Shown here: piece after piece, positions 1-10,193 of the stretch | Numbering within the stretch: the first letter of the stretch is position 1 | Layout of the letters: each line of letters starts with the position of its first letter | NCBI RefSeq assembly: GCF_001423615.1 | Contig: NZ_LMOU01000001.1 | Span: 882,539-946,538, forward strand | Direction of reading: 5' to 3' | DNA from: Microbacterium sp. Leaf159 | GTDB taxonomy: Bacteria > Actinomycetota > Actinomycetes > Actinomycetales > Microbacteriaceae | DNA length: 64,000 nt | The notes under the pieces: generated by a model | What the model saw: the letters and a program-made list of their open reading frames with translations, nothing else | What the model was told of the DNA's origin: nothing | The model's database searches: none | Program-made: the position numbers and the translations under genes

Positions 1-309
1 CCCGAAGCGACGATCGTCATTCTCGGTCCGGCACCGCATGAGCTGCCGGTCGGCGCCGGGACCGCCCGAATCGACACCGATCTCAGTGAGCTGGCCGCAG
101 CCCGGGGATGGTGGTACATCTCCCCCATCGCGCAGAACTGGATCACGGATCAGAACTACCTGTCGGTGATCGACGTCGAGGTCGGACGCCGGCATCCCTC
201 GACCGACGGCCATCGGTATCTGGCGGAGAAGCTCGCCGCAGCGCTCGCGGAACTCGGCGACGCGCCGGTGACCGAGGCCGGAGGGTCGGAGACCACGCCC
301 GAGCAGTGA
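1..309 (+). CDS. SGNH/GDSL-type hydrolase, C-terminal fragment
   Basis: The reading frame is open from base 1 to the TGA at 307-309 and gives the last 102 residues of a protein whose start lies outside the window. The fragment contains H-P-S-T-D-G-H-R-Y-L near residues 66-75. This resembles block V of SGNH/GDSL esterases, where the Asp and His of the catalytic triad sit close to the C-terminus. The preceding W-W-Y-I-S-P stretch also fits such enzymes. The substrate cannot be told. The tRNA gene begins 16 bp downstream, so this is the end of its transcription unit. Confidence 0.6.
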   Translation, partial: PEATIVILGPAPHELPVGAGTARIDTDLSELAAARGWWYISPIAQNWITDQNYLSVIDVEVGRRHPSTDGHRYLAEKLAAALAELGDAPVTEAGGSETTPEQ

Positions 310-325
310 TATTGTCGACCGGTAC

Positions 326-398
326 GCCTCCGTAGCTCAGTGGATAGAGCGCCGGTTTCCGGTACCGTAGGTCGCTGGTTCGATTCCAGTCGGGGGCA
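326..398 (+). tRNA. tRNA-Arg (anticodon CCG)
   Basis: Folds as a 73-nt cloverleaf. The acceptor stem pairs 326-332 with 391-397, the D stem pairs 335-338 with 347-350, the anticodon stem lies around 352-368 with one terminal mismatch, and the T stem pairs 374-378 with 386-390 around the TTCGATT loop. The anticodon is CCG at 359-361, which reads the CGG arginine codon. The discriminator base is A398 and CCA is not encoded, as is common in actinobacteria. Confidence 0.95.
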
Positions 399-414
399 CA
401 CACTCCGCAACGCG

Positions 415-443
415 AAAGGCCGCCTGTTCTCAGGCGGCCTTTT
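415..443 (+). terminator. Intrinsic terminator of the tRNA-Arg gene
   Basis: A perfect 12-bp stem (415-426 with 431-442) with a TTCT loop ends in a short T run (TTTT). It lies 17 bp after the tRNA. Confidence 0.9.
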
Positions 444-510
444 CGTTGTCCCCGTTCGCGGAGACCTTCGCACTGTTCTCGACGGCGGAGACGAGACTGG
501 CTCCGGAACG

Positions 511-1383
511 TCAGCCGATCGCTCGCTCGGTCGTCGTCTCGGTCAGATTGGCGAGCAGCTGCAGGCGCTCGTGAGTGGCGGATCCGGGTTCCGCCGAGAA
601 GACGATCATCTGGAGTCCGCGGTCGGCGGCGAGGTCCATCGCCTGGAATGTGAGCTCCAGATCGCCCACCACCGGATGGTGGACGGTCTTCAGCCCGGTG
701 CGATGTTCCCGGACATCGTGCGCTCCCCAGAGCTTCCGGAAGAGGTCGCTGCGGGTCGAGAGTTCACCGATGAGATCGCTGAGTTGCCGGTCGTACGGCG
801 AGCGCCCTGCTTCGCCGCGAAGAAGGGCGACGATCTGTCGGGTCTGTCCTTCCCAGTCGGGGTAGAAGGTCTGGGCGCGCGCATCGAGGAAGACGAAGCG
901 TGCGGCGTTCGCGGGCGGTCGCGCGTGGTCGAGCATCTCGGAGAAGACGGCTCGGCCCAGCATGTTCGTGGCGATGGCGTCGAGCCGGCCGTTCTGCACG
1001 TACACCGGGACGGTGGACATCGCGTCGATGGTCTGACGCATTCCGGACGTGAGCTGCGTCTTTCGCACAGGGCGCCGTCGCTGCTGCGGATGGGCGCCGG
1101 TGTTGGCCGCCCGGATCAGGTCGTGCAGATGCGCGTGTTCCGCGTCATCCAGCTGAAGGGCTCGACTGACCCCGTCGATGACCGATTCCGACACCCCCGC
1201 CGCGTTCCCGCGCTCGAGGCGCTTGTAATACTCCGAGCTCATCCCGGCGACAAGGGCGACCTCTTCGCGACGCAGCCCGGGGACGCGGCGACGGCCACCG
1301 AAGTCCGGCAGCCCCACCTGCTCCGGGGTGAGCTTCGCGCGCCTCGAGGTGAGGAAGTCGCTGATGGCGTCACGAGTGTCCAT
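511..1383 (-). CDS. XRE-family regulator with MmyB-like ligand domain
   Basis: 290 residues. An N-terminal helix-turn-helix (about residues 10-85) includes the G-L-R-R-E-E-V-A-L segment and A-G-M-S-S-E-Y-Y-K-R-L-E-R-G typical of this family. Residues of about 110-280 form the MmyB-like domain that follows in many actinobacterial regulators of this type and is thought to bind a small hydrophobic ligand. It is divergently transcribed from the aldo/keto reductase at 1514, a frequent pairing in which the regulator represses its oxidoreductase neighbour. The 130-bp gap carries two inverted repeats that could be its operators. The ligand is unknown. Confidence 0.88.
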   Translation of the reverse strand: MDTRDAISDFLTSRRAKLTPEQVGLPDFGGRRRVPGLRREEVALVAGMSSEYYKRLERGNAAGVSESVIDGVSRALQLDDAEHAHLHDLIRAANTGAHPQQRRRPVRKTQLTSGMRQTIDAMSTVPVYVQNGRLDAIATNMLGRAVFSEMLDHARPPANAARFVFLDARAQTFYPDWEGQTRQIVALLRGEAGRSPYDRQLSDLIGELSTRSDLFRKLWGAHDVREHRTGLKTVHHPVVGDLELTFQAMDLAADRGLQMIVFSAEPGSATHERLQLLANLTETTTERAIG

Positions 1384-1412
1384 GACTTCGAAACTACGCC
1401 GGTGCCGGCGAT

Positions 1413-1441
1413 CTATGGGGTCCCTGCCGGGGCACCCATAG
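1413..1441. promoter_or_regulatory. Inverted repeat between regulator and reductase
   Basis: CTATGGG at 1413-1419 and CCCATAG at 1435-1441 form a perfect 7-bp inverted repeat with 15 bp between the arms. The centre lies about 45 bp from the XRE start and about 85 bp from the reductase start. This is a candidate operator for the XRE regulator, by position only. Confidence 0.5.
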
Positions 1442-1456
1442 ACAGGGCCACGCTAA

Positions 1457-2494
<1,038 letters not shown>

Positions 2495-2560
2495 CCGGGC
2501 TTCGCCCGCTGAACGACAGGCGGACCTCGCAGGGCCTCATCGCGATGCTGCCGGTCACGT

Positions 2561-2594
2561 GAAGAGGGACCATCCTGACGGATGGTCCCTCTTC
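2561..2594. terminator. Bidirectional hairpin between convergent genes
   Basis: A perfect 14-bp stem (2561-2574 with 2581-2594) with a 6-nt loop sits between the stop of the aldo/keto reductase and the stop of the sulfatase on the other strand. It lacks a long T run, as many actinobacterial terminators do. Confidence 0.8.
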
Positions 2595-2630
2595 TGTCTC
2601 TCCGTCGCGGGCCGGTCTGTGAGTCGTGCT

Positions 2631-4985
2631 CTACTGGTGCCGCATCGCCGCCTCGAGCCAGGCCTCCGGGTCGACGAGGTGATTGTGGTCGTCGAGACCG
2701 AGATCGATCTGCGCCCAGTGGATCGTGCCGGAGAAGACGCCGCCCTTCGTCGCGTATCCCTCGTACGCGGGCATGCCGGTGTCGAGTCCGACGTCGAGTC
2801 CCTCGTCGAACGAGAAGTACATCGGGTGCGTGCGGACGACCTCGGAGGTGCCGACCGGTTCGCCGTCGACGAAGAGGGTGACCGTGCCACCCCGACCGAT
2901 GCCTCCACCCGCATAGGCGAACTCGGAGCGCACCTGATGAGTGCCAGGAGTGAGGGGGCCAGCCGAGAGCGCGGTGCTTCGGAGCAGCCCGCAGTAGTTG
3001 TAGTGGAAGCCGACCTTGCCGCCCTCGCCGAACAGCGACCATCCGCCGGTGCGGCCGCCCTGCGCGAGGATCGCTCCGTCGAGGGTGCCGTCGTCCGGGA
3101 CGACGATCTCGGCCGTCGCCGACCACGACCGGTTCTTGACGTTGATCGCGACGTTCTCGTTGAGCCGCGTCATCCCCGGGTAGAGCCGCAGCGTCTCGCC
3201 CTGGACGATCGTCGGCCGGCCGGCGAACTCGGGGTTCATGCGCTGAGCCGCGCGATCGTCGAGCGGGATGACGTTGTAGCGCGTCGCCTCGATCAGGAAC
3301 AGCTGCTGCAGCTCGGCGAGCTTCTCGGGATGCTCCTTCGACAGGTCGTTCGACTGCGTCCAGTCGACCGTCGTGTCGTACAGCTCCCACACGTCCTCCG
3401 AGAAGTCCGGCGCTGCGCTCACGACATCCCACGGAGTGCGGTGTCGGGTCTGGGCCGTCCATCCACGGTGGTAGATCCCCCGGTTGCCCATGATCTCGAA
3501 GTACTGCGTGTGATGGCGCTCCGCCGCCGAGGCGTCATCGAACGAGTAGGCGAACGACGTGCCGTGCATCGGTACCTGCGTCACGCCGTTGACCGTGTGC
3601 GGTTGAGCGAGGCCCGCGAGCTCGAGGATCGTCGGGGCGACATCGATGACGTGATGCCACTGGTCGCGCACCTCGCCCTTGGCGGCGATGCGTCCCGGCC
3701 AGTGCACGATGGTGCCGTTGCGGGTTCCGCCGTAGTGGCTCGCGACCTGCTTCGTCCACTGGTACGGGGTGCACATCGCGTGGGCCCAGCCGACCGCATA
3801 GTGGTTGTAGGCCTCAGGACCGCCCACCTTGTCGAGGTTCTCCTGCCAGAACTCGACGGTCTCGTACTCCGCACCGCCGTTGGCCGCCGTGGAGAGCATG
3901 AACGCCCCCTCGAGACCGCCCTCCGCAGACGCGCCGTTGTCGCCGATGATGAACAGGACGAGGGTGTCATCGAGCAGCTCGAGCTGTTCGAGAGCATCGA
4001 TCACGCGTCCGGTGTGATGATCGGCGTACTCGAGGAAGGCCCCGTAGACCTCCATCTGATGGGCGAGGATCGGGCGTCGCTCCTCGGGCACCTCATCCCA
4101 CGAGGGAATTCCCTCGCTGCGTTCGGTGAGCACCGCATCCTCTGGGATCACGCCCAGCGCCTTCTGCCGCTCGAAGGTCTCGGCCCGCAGCGCATCCCAC
4201 CCCTGGTCGTACTTTCCTTTGTGCTTGGCGATCCACTCCTTCGGCACGTGGTGCGGCGCATGAGTCGCCCCCGGAGCGAAGTAGATGAAGAACGGCTTGT
4301 CCGGTGTCAGCGCCTTCTGCTGATTGATGTAGTCGATGGTCCGATCGGCGAGGTCGGGCATCAGGTGGTAGTCGGGATCATCGGGTGCCTCTACGAAGCT
4401 CACGCCGTCGATGAGCGCAGGCGTCCACTGGTTGGTCTCACCGCCGATGAAGCCGTAGAACTTCTCGAAACCGCTGAACGCCGGCCAGTGATCGAAGGGC
4501 CCCGTGGGCCCGGATTCCCATACGGGAACCTCGTGGCACTTGCCGAACTGCGCGGTGTTGTATCCGGACTGTCGCAGGATCTCGGGCAGCGGGACGCACG
4601 AGTTAGGACGCGTCGAGCGATAACCCGGCGAGGGGGTCGCCGTCTCGGTGATCTGCCCCATGCCGACCTGGTGATGGTTGCGCCCCGACAGCATCGCGGC
4701 CCGGGTGGGCGAGCAGATCGCCGTGGTGTGGAACCGGCTGTACCGCAGGCCGCCCGCGGCGAGACGTTCGGCCGTCGGCATCGGCACCGGGCCACCGAAG
4801 GCACTGGATGCCCCGAATCCGACGTCATCGAGGAGTACGAGCAGCACGTTCGGCGCCTTCTTGGGCGGACGCTTCATCTCGATGGGCGGAAGCTTCTCCT
4901 CCATCTTCTTCGCGTCCATGACCATCGGTCCGACGTAGGTCTGGTCAGGAATCGGCAGAGAGCTTCCCGGAAGTTGAGTGTTCAT
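2631..4985 (-). CDS. Arylsulfatase, type I, CSPTR motif (sulfatase 1)
   Basis: 784 residues, the size of the large two-domain arylsulfatases. L-L-D-D-V-G-F-G (about 51-58) supplies calcium-binding aspartates D53/D54. C91 in C-S-P-T-R-A-A-M-L-S-G-R-N is the residue converted to formylglycine. The C-terminal part (about 570-780) is rich in beta structure. No signal peptide is visible, so the enzyme appears cytoplasmic or leaves by an unusual route. It depends on a formylglycine-generating enzyme; two are encoded nearby. It shares layout and many sequence blocks with sulfatase 2 (5981-8338) and is divergent from the GAP-family gene across a TCRCCC-N5-GGGTGA palindrome. The natural sulfate ester is unknown. 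Confidence 0.95.
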   Translation of the reverse strand: MNTQLPGSSLPIPDQTYVGPMVMDAKKMEEKLPPIEMKRPPKKAPNVLLVLLDDVGFGASSAFGGPVPMPTAERLAAGGLRYSRFHTTAICSPTRAAMLSGRNHHQVGMGQITETATPSPGYRSTRPNSCVPLPEILRQSGYNTAQFGKCHEVPVWESGPTGPFDHWPAFSGFEKFYGFIGGETNQWTPALIDGVSFVEAPDDPDYHLMPDLADRTIDYINQQKALTPDKPFFIYFAPGATHAPHHVPKEWIAKHKGKYDQGWDALRAETFERQKALGVIPEDAVLTERSEGIPSWDEVPEERRPILAHQMEVYGAFLEYADHHTGRVIDALEQLELLDDTLVLFIIGDNGASAEGGLEGAFMLSTAANGGAEYETVEFWQENLDKVGGPEAYNHYAVGWAHAMCTPYQWTKQVASHYGGTRNGTIVHWPGRIAAKGEVRDQWHHVIDVAPTILELAGLAQPHTVNGVTQVPMHGTSFAYSFDDASAAERHHTQYFEIMGNRGIYHRGWTAQTRHRTPWDVVSAAPDFSEDVWELYDTTVDWTQSNDLSKEHPEKLAELQQLFLIEATRYNVIPLDDRAAQRMNPEFAGRPTIVQGETLRLYPGMTRLNENVAINVKNRSWSATAEIVVPDDGTLDGAILAQGGRTGGWSLFGEGGKVGFHYNYCGLLRSTALSAGPLTPGTHQVRSEFAYAGGGIGRGGTVTLFVDGEPVGTSEVVRTHPMYFSFDEGLDVGLDTGMPAYEGYATKGGVFSGTIHWAQIDLGLDDHNHLVDPEAWLEAAMRHQ

Positions 4986-5075
4986 GTTCGTCGTCTCCCG
5001 ATCGTGTCGTCGCGGCGCAGCACCGCCTCGTGAGTCCAGGTCTATCGATCACGCACAGCGTCCGTCACCGTCTCC

Positions 5076-5092
5076 TCACCCTGAGCGGGTGA
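5076..5092. promoter_or_regulatory. Palindromic activator-type site 1
   Basis: TCACCC-TGAGC-GGGTGA, a perfect palindrome with 6-bp arms. It is flanked by TAGACC (5044-5039, minus strand) toward the sulfatase and TACCGT (5124-5129) toward the GAP gene, each after 31 bp. One of eight copies in the window. Confidence 0.8.
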
Positions 5093-5219
5093 CTGATCCG
5101 CATCGCCCGATGCGCCCCACGGATACCGTGTGCACAGGCGGCGCCCCCGCATTCAGCGCAGACGCCCGGGACGAGGGACGAGGGCTCGGAATGAACGCGC
5201 AGCGAGGGCGAGTGGACCG

Positions 5220-5942
5220 ATGACCGATCTGGTGCTGTCTCTGCTGCCGCTGGCGCTGGGCGTCGTGATGAGTCCCCTCGCGATCATGGCGCTCGTCGCG
5301 GTGCTGCTTTCGCAGCGAGCGCGCGTGAACGGTGTGATGTTCCTGATCGGCTGGGCGTTGGGCGTCTTCATCGGCGTGTTCGCGAGCTTCGCCGTGCTCG
5401 GCTTCTTCGAGGTGCACGAACGCAACGCGCCACCCCTGTGGGTGCCGATCGTGCGGCTGCTGATCGGCATCTTCCTGCTGCTCGGGGCGGTCTGGATCTA
5501 TCGTCGCGGGCGAGCCCACACTCTCGCGATGGCACAGGCCTCCTCACCGACAGAGGTCACCGCTGCCGCGCCTCAGCTTCCCGGATGGCTGAAGTCCGTG
5601 GAGACCTTCACCCCGACCCGGTCGCTGGTGCTCGGTACCGGGATCTTCCTGCTGAACCCCGTCGACCTGTCCTGCGCGATCCTGGCCGCCCTCGACGTTC
5701 GCCTCGCCGCACTCGACACGACGACCGGTGTTCTCGTGCTCCTCGTCTTCGGGCTCGTCGGCGTGCTGCCCATCGGCATCCCCGTCGTCCTCGTCCTCGT
5801 GAAGGGCGAAGCCGCAGACCCCGCACTGCATCGCATCCGCGCCTGGATCGCCTCCCACACGAGCGTCCTCAACGCCGCGCTGGTGCTCGTGATCGCCGTG
5901 CTCCAGCTGCAGAAGGCGGTATCGGCACTCCTCGCCTACTGA
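5220..5942 (+). CDS. GAP-family (Sap-like) membrane protein
   Basis: 240 residues with about six hydrophobic helices, beginning at the N-terminus with L-L-P-L-A-L-G-V-V-M-S-P-L-A. This L-G-(I/V)-x-x-S-P start is typical of the GAP/Sap family (sulfolipid-1-addressing or glycopeptidolipid export-associated proteins). An AGGGCGAG sequence precedes the ATG at 5220; the frame is open further upstream but has no better start. A paralogue is at 14379-15053. Family members assist export or membrane organisation, but their biochemical role is unsettled. The gene is divergent from sulfatase 1 and shares palindrome site 1, which suggests co-induction. Confidence 0.85.
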   Translation: MTDLVLSLLPLALGVVMSPLAIMALVAVLLSQRARVNGVMFLIGWALGVFIGVFASFAVLGFFEVHERNAPPLWVPIVRLLIGIFLLLGAVWIYRRGRAHTLAMAQASSPTEVTAAAPQLPGWLKSVETFTPTRSLVLGTGIFLLNPVDLSCAILAALDVRLAALDTTTGVLVLLVFGLVGVLPIGIPVVLVLVKGEAADPALHRIRAWIASHTSVLNAALVLVIAVLQLQKAVSALLAY

Positions 5943-5968
5943 TCTCGCATCGACGATCAGTAGGCGAG
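5931..5968. terminator. Bidirectional terminator overlapping the GAP gene stop
   Basis: A perfect 14-bp inverted repeat (5931-5944 with 5955-5968) with a 10-nt loop. The left arm contains the last codons and TGA of the GAP-family gene, so the hairpin serves the convergent ends of this gene and sulfatase 2. Confidence 0.85.
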
Positions 5969-5980
5969 AGGCCGACCTCG

Positions 5981-8338
5981 CTACTGCTTGAGCATCGCGA
6001 CGGCGAGCTTGTGCTCATCGTCGATGAGATGCGAGTGGTCATCGTCGCCGAGGTCGATGCGGACCCACTCGATGTCTCCGGTGAACGCATTGCCCGTCGC
6101 ACCGTAGTCGGGCGAAACCGGCGAGGCGAGATCGGCGCCGACGTCGACCGTCTCGTCGAAAGTGAACTGGAACGGGATCGTCTTGTTCACGCGACCCTCT
6201 CCGATGGACACCCCGTCGGCGAAGAGCGTCACCGTGCCGCCCTTGGCCAGCCCTCCGCCGTCGTAGCCGAAATGTGCGCGCAACTCGGTGGCACCCGCGG
6301 GGATCGGCTCGGCCGAGCGCACGATGTCCACGTCGATGCCCAGCAGGTTGTAGGCGAACACCAGGGACCCCTCGTGCGCGTAGAACGACCAGCCGCCGTA
6401 GGCACCTCCCTGCGCGATCACCACCCCGGATGCACCGTCTTCGGGGAGATCGACCTGTGCGGTCACGGTCCAGGACTTGTTCTTGATGTTGATCGAGGTG
6501 TTCTCGCTCATCCGCTTCATGCCCGGGTAGAACTTCTGCGAGTCGCTCACGACGAGCTGAGGGCGACCCGCGATGTCGGGGTTCATCCTCTCCGCCGAGC
6601 GGATGTCGAGCGGCAGCACGTTGAAACGTGCCGCCTGGATCAGGAACAGCCGCTGCAGGTGGGCGAGCCGCTCGGGCTCTTCGGCCGCGAGGTCATGCGA
6701 CTGCGTCCAGTCACTCTCGACGTCGTAGAGCTCCCACACGTCGTCGTCGAGTCCGTGCGAGGAGCCTGCCCACGGGTCCTTGTGCTTCGCGACGGCCGTC
6801 CAGCCCTTGTGATAGATCGCGCGGTTGCCCAGCATCTCGAAGTACTGCGTCTGGTGCTGCTCATCGGCGTCCGCATCCTCCGCCGCGAAGCTGTAGTTCA
6901 TCGGCGTTCCCTCGTACGGGCGCTGGGTCACGCCGTTGACCATCGACGGCTCGGGGATCCCGGCGGCCTCGAGAACGGTCGGGGCGACGTCGATGACGTG
7001 GCTGAACTGGTGACGGACCGCGCCCTGCTCGACTCCCCCGCCGGGCCAGCTGACGATGGTGCCGTTGCGAGTGCCGCCCCAATGGCTGGCCACCTGCTTG
7101 GTCCACTGATAGGGCGTGTCCATCGCGTGGGCCCAGCCCACCGCGTAGTGGTTGTACGACCGCGGGGTGCCGATGTCGTCGATGTGATCGGCGACGTACT
7201 GCTCGGTCTCGATGTCGTTCATGTGGTTGATCGTGAAGCCCTCGTTCGTGGTTCCGTGCATCGATCCCTCGGCGCTGGCGCCGTTGTCACCGATGATCAC
7301 GTAGACGAGCGTGTCTTCGAGGATCCCGAGCTCCTCGTACGCATCGAGGAGCCGCCCCACATGATGGTCGGCGTACTCGAGGAAGCCTGCATAGACCTCC
7401 ATCTGACGCGCCAGCGCCGGCTTGATGAGATCGCTCATCTCGTCCCACGACGGGATGCCGGGGCTGCGCTCGGTGAGCACGGCATCCGCCGGGATCACCC
7501 CCAGCTCCAGCTGGCGGGCGAAGGTCTCCTTGCGGATCTCATCCCAGCCCTGATCGAAGTGCCCCTTGTACTTGTCCGCCCACTCCTCCGGCACGTGGTG
7601 CGGCGCATGAGTCGCACCGGGGGCGAAGTAGGTGAAGAACGGCACATCGGGGGCGAGCGACTTCTGCTGCCGCGTCCACGCGATCGCCTTGTCGGTCATG
7701 TCTCCCATGAAGTGGTAGCCGTCGTCGGGCGTGCCCCACGGCTCGACCGGTGTCGTGTTCTCGTAGAGGGCCGGGTACCACTGGTTCGTCTCACCGCCGA
7801 TGAAGCCGTAGAAGTACTCGAATCCGTTGCCGGGAGACGGCCACCCCGAGAACGGCCCGATCGCACTCGCCTGCCAGACCGGGACTTCGTGGCACTTGCC
7901 GAACTGCGCCGTGTTGTATCCGTTCAGCTTCAGGGTCTCGGCGAGCGGCGCGCAGCTGTTCGGGCGCAGCGAGCTGTATCCCGGCGCCGACGTGGCGATC
8001 TCCGTGATACCGCCCATGCCGACCGTGTGGTGATTGCGACCTGAGAGCAACGCGGCGCGGGTCGGCGAGCATAGAGCGGTGGTGTGGAAGCGGGTGTACT
8101 TCAGCCCGGCTGCGGCGACCCGTTCGAAGTTCGGCGTGTGCACCGGTCCGCCGAATGCGCTCGATGCCCCGAATCCGGTGTCGTCGATCAGCACCACGAG
8201 CACGTTCGGCGACCCCTCCGGTGGGCGCACGGGTTCGATCGCTGGGAAGCGCGTGTCGGGGTCGGTCGCGTCGTACGTGACCGTGCCGGTGTAGGCCAGA
8301 TCCGGGATCGGAAGAACAGAACGCTGCGTGTCGGCCAT
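5981..8338 (-). CDS. Arylsulfatase, type I, CSPTR motif (sulfatase 2)
   Basis: 785 residues from the ATG at 8338, which has GAGGAG 5 bp upstream; an in-frame GTG at 8344 overlaps that ribosome-binding site and is less likely. L-I-D-D-T-G-F-G (about 50-57) gives metal-binding D52/D53, and C90 in C-S-P-T-R-A-A-L-L-S-G-R-N is the formylglycine precursor. The protein matches sulfatase 1 along its whole length, including H-x-P-x-E-W and a beta-rich C-terminal domain, so the two are paralogues rather than copies. No secretion signal is seen. It is divergent from a SulP transporter, consistent with release and movement of sulfate. The substrate is unknown. Confidence 0.95.
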   Translation of the reverse strand: MADTQRSVLPIPDLAYTGTVTYDATDPDTRFPAIEPVRPPEGSPNVLVVLIDDTGFGASSAFGGPVHTPNFERVAAAGLKYTRFHTTALCSPTRAALLSGRNHHTVGMGGITEIATSAPGYSSLRPNSCAPLAETLKLNGYNTAQFGKCHEVPVWQASAIGPFSGWPSPGNGFEYFYGFIGGETNQWYPALYENTTPVEPWGTPDDGYHFMGDMTDKAIAWTRQQKSLAPDVPFFTYFAPGATHAPHHVPEEWADKYKGHFDQGWDEIRKETFARQLELGVIPADAVLTERSPGIPSWDEMSDLIKPALARQMEVYAGFLEYADHHVGRLLDAYEELGILEDTLVYVIIGDNGASAEGSMHGTTNEGFTINHMNDIETEQYVADHIDDIGTPRSYNHYAVGWAHAMDTPYQWTKQVASHWGGTRNGTIVSWPGGGVEQGAVRHQFSHVIDVAPTVLEAAGIPEPSMVNGVTQRPYEGTPMNYSFAAEDADADEQHQTQYFEMLGNRAIYHKGWTAVAKHKDPWAGSSHGLDDDVWELYDVESDWTQSHDLAAEEPERLAHLQRLFLIQAARFNVLPLDIRSAERMNPDIAGRPQLVVSDSQKFYPGMKRMSENTSINIKNKSWTVTAQVDLPEDGASGVVIAQGGAYGGWSFYAHEGSLVFAYNLLGIDVDIVRSAEPIPAGATELRAHFGYDGGGLAKGGTVTLFADGVSIGEGRVNKTIPFQFTFDETVDVGADLASPVSPDYGATGNAFTGDIEWVRIDLGDDDHSHLIDDEHKLAVAMLKQ

Positions 8339-8424
8339 CGTCACTCCTCAGTGTCGCGGCGAACCCGGAAGCCCGCCTCCTGGCGCCCAGCGTACGGTCG
8401 CGTCCCGTCGCGGATTCCGACGCA

Positions 8425-8441
8425 TCGCCCGCGGCGGGTGA
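8425..8441. promoter_or_regulatory. Palindromic activator-type site 2
   Basis: TCGCCC-GCGGC-GGGTGA. It is followed by TACGCT (8394-8389, minus strand) after 30 bp toward sulfatase 2 and by CAGCAT (8473-8478) after 31 bp toward the SulP gene. Confidence 0.8.
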
Positions 8442-8533
8442 CCCACCATCTCCGCTCTCACTGACGCGATGTCAGCATGAGAGCGTCGTCCACTCCAGCG
8501 CGACGGCGACCCGACCAGGAGGGGAGGACCAGG

Positions 8534-10183
8534 ATGACGGATGCGGTGACATCGCCCTCGCGGACGCCTGCCGGGTCGCGTGGGCGGTGGTGGTTCCCGA
8601 CACTCGTCGGCTATCGCCGCGAGTGGCTGACATCCGACATCATCGCCGGCCTCGCCGCCGGCGCGGTCGTCGTGCCGCAGGCGATGGCCTACGCCACGAT
8701 CGCGAACCTCCCGGTGCAGGTCGGTCTCTACACCTGCATCATCCCGATGCTCGTCTATGCGCTCCTCGGCGGATCCCGAGCGATGAGCGTCTCGACGACC
8801 TCGACCGTCGCGACCCTCACCGCGACCACTCTCGTCACCACCACCACTGCCGCCGGAGCCGACGATCCGATGGGCGCCCTCATGGCGTTGACGATGCTCG
8901 TGGGCGTCATGCTCGTGATCGCCCGGCTGCTGCGACTCGGATCGCTGGTCGAGAACATCAGCACGGCGACGGTGCTCGGCATCAAGATCGGCGTCGGCGG
9001 AACCGTCGCCGTCGGGCAGCTCCCGAAGCTGCTCGGCGAGACCTCCAATGCCTCGGGCGAGGGATTCTTCCGATCGATCCTCGCGGCTCTCGAAGCGTTC
9101 GACAGCGTCAACTGGCCGACGGTGGCCCTGTCCGCCGCGTCGATCGTCATCATCCTGCTGTGCAAGCGCTTCGTGCCGAAGATCCCGGGGACGCTCGTCG
9201 TCGTCGCCCTCGGAATCCTGCTGGTGTGGCTCGCGCACATCGACGAGTCAGGTGTGGCGCTCGTCGATCCGGTGCCCTCAGGACTGCCGGTGCCCGGGCT
9301 GCCGGATCTCACGGATCTCGGCGCCCTCGTCCCCGGCGCTCTCGCCATCGCGGTGATGGTGTTCCTCGAGACGGCCGCGGTGGCCCGTGGCATCCGTCGC
9401 ACCTCCGAGCCGCCGATCGACGCCGATCAGGAACTCCTCGCCGCCGGGGCCGCGAACCTCGCAGGCACCTTCTTCAGCGTTCTCCCCTCTGCCGGCGGCT
9501 TCTCTCAGAGCGCCGTGAACCAGAGCGCCGGCGCTCGCACGCAGCTCGCGACCCTGGTGACCGTCGCCCTTGCCGTGCTGGTCGCGCTGTTCCTCGGTCC
9601 TGTGGTGTCGCTGCTCCCCCAGGCGACTCTGGCGGCGATGGTCCTGGTGGCGGTGGCCGGTCTGATCGACATCCCGACGCTCGTGCGCTGGGCGCGCATC
9701 AGTGCCGTCGACTTCTGGATCGCACTCGTCGTCGCGGTGATCGGCCTGACGGGCGGGCTGCTCGCCGCCGTCGCGGCAGGCGTCGCGGTGACGCTGATCC
9801 TCGTGCTCCGCGAACTGAACATCCCGCGCCTCGAGGTCGTCGGAGAGCGCGACGGCCGAGTGGCGATCCGCACCCTGCGCGGCCTCTACACGGCGAACGC
9901 CCTCGCGAACGAGCGGGCGATCATCGATCTCGCCCTCACGCGTCCCGAACCGGTGCGAGCTGTGATCTTGGATGCCCGGAGGCTCGACACCGTCACCATC
10001 ACCGTGCTCGACACACTCGCAGACCTCGACCGCGAGCTCGCGGCACAGGGCATCGTTCTGCACATCGCCGCACTGCCCGAGCGCGCGAGCGTGATCGCGA
10101 CGAGGACCGATTGGTATCAGGGGCTGATCGCGGCCGGCCGCGTGCACGCGCACGTCGCCGAGGCACTCGCGGCGCCGGTCTGA
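8534..10183 (+). CDS. SulP-family anion transporter with STAS domain (SulP 1)
   Basis: 549 residues from the ATG at 8534, preceded by AGGAGGGGAGG. The D-I-I-A-G-L-A-A-G-A-V-V-V-P-Q-A-M-A-Y-A segment (about 35-54) is the SulP signature in the first helices. About 10-12 membrane helices follow to about residue 430, then a STAS domain (about 440-549) with the D-A-R-R-L-D-T-V-T core. SulP proteins carry sulfate or other inorganic and organic anions. Being divergent from sulfatase 2 and sharing palindrome site 2 supports sulfate, though other anions such as bicarbonate remain possible. Confidence 0.92.
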   Translation: MTDAVTSPSRTPAGSRGRWWFPTLVGYRREWLTSDIIAGLAAGAVVVPQAMAYATIANLPVQVGLYTCIIPMLVYALLGGSRAMSVSTTSTVATLTATTLVTTTTAAGADDPMGALMALTMLVGVMLVIARLLRLGSLVENISTATVLGIKIGVGGTVAVGQLPKLLGETSNASGEGFFRSILAALEAFDSVNWPTVALSAASIVIILLCKRFVPKIPGTLVVVALGILLVWLAHIDESGVALVDPVPSGLPVPGLPDLTDLGALVPGALAIAVMVFLETAAVARGIRRTSEPPIDADQELLAAGAANLAGTFFSVLPSAGGFSQSAVNQSAGARTQLATLVTVALAVLVALFLGPVVSLLPQATLAAMVLVAVAGLIDIPTLVRWARISAVDFWIALVVAVIGLTGGLLAAVAAGVAVTLILVLRELNIPRLEVVGERDGRVAIRTLRGLYTANALANERAIIDLALTRPEPVRAVILDARRLDTVTITVLDTLADLDRELAAQGIVLHIAALPERASVIATRTDWYQGLIAAGRVHAHVAEALAAPV

Positions 10184-10193
10184 ACACCGGAAG

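Noticed and set aside
2559..5033. Long open frame (over 800 codons) antisense to sulfatase 1
   Set aside because: The other strand has an unmistakable sulfatase; the antisense frame is a by-product of GC-rich codons and has no recognisable motif or ribosome-binding site.
5153..5219. Longer N-terminus for the GAP-family protein
   Set aside because: The extra residues are Arg-rich and would precede the family's conserved start; the ATG at 5220 has a ribosome-binding site.
5438..8044. Long open frame antisense to sulfatase 2 that also runs over the GAP gene
   Set aside because: Same reason; it crosses a terminator hairpin and shows no protein-like pattern.
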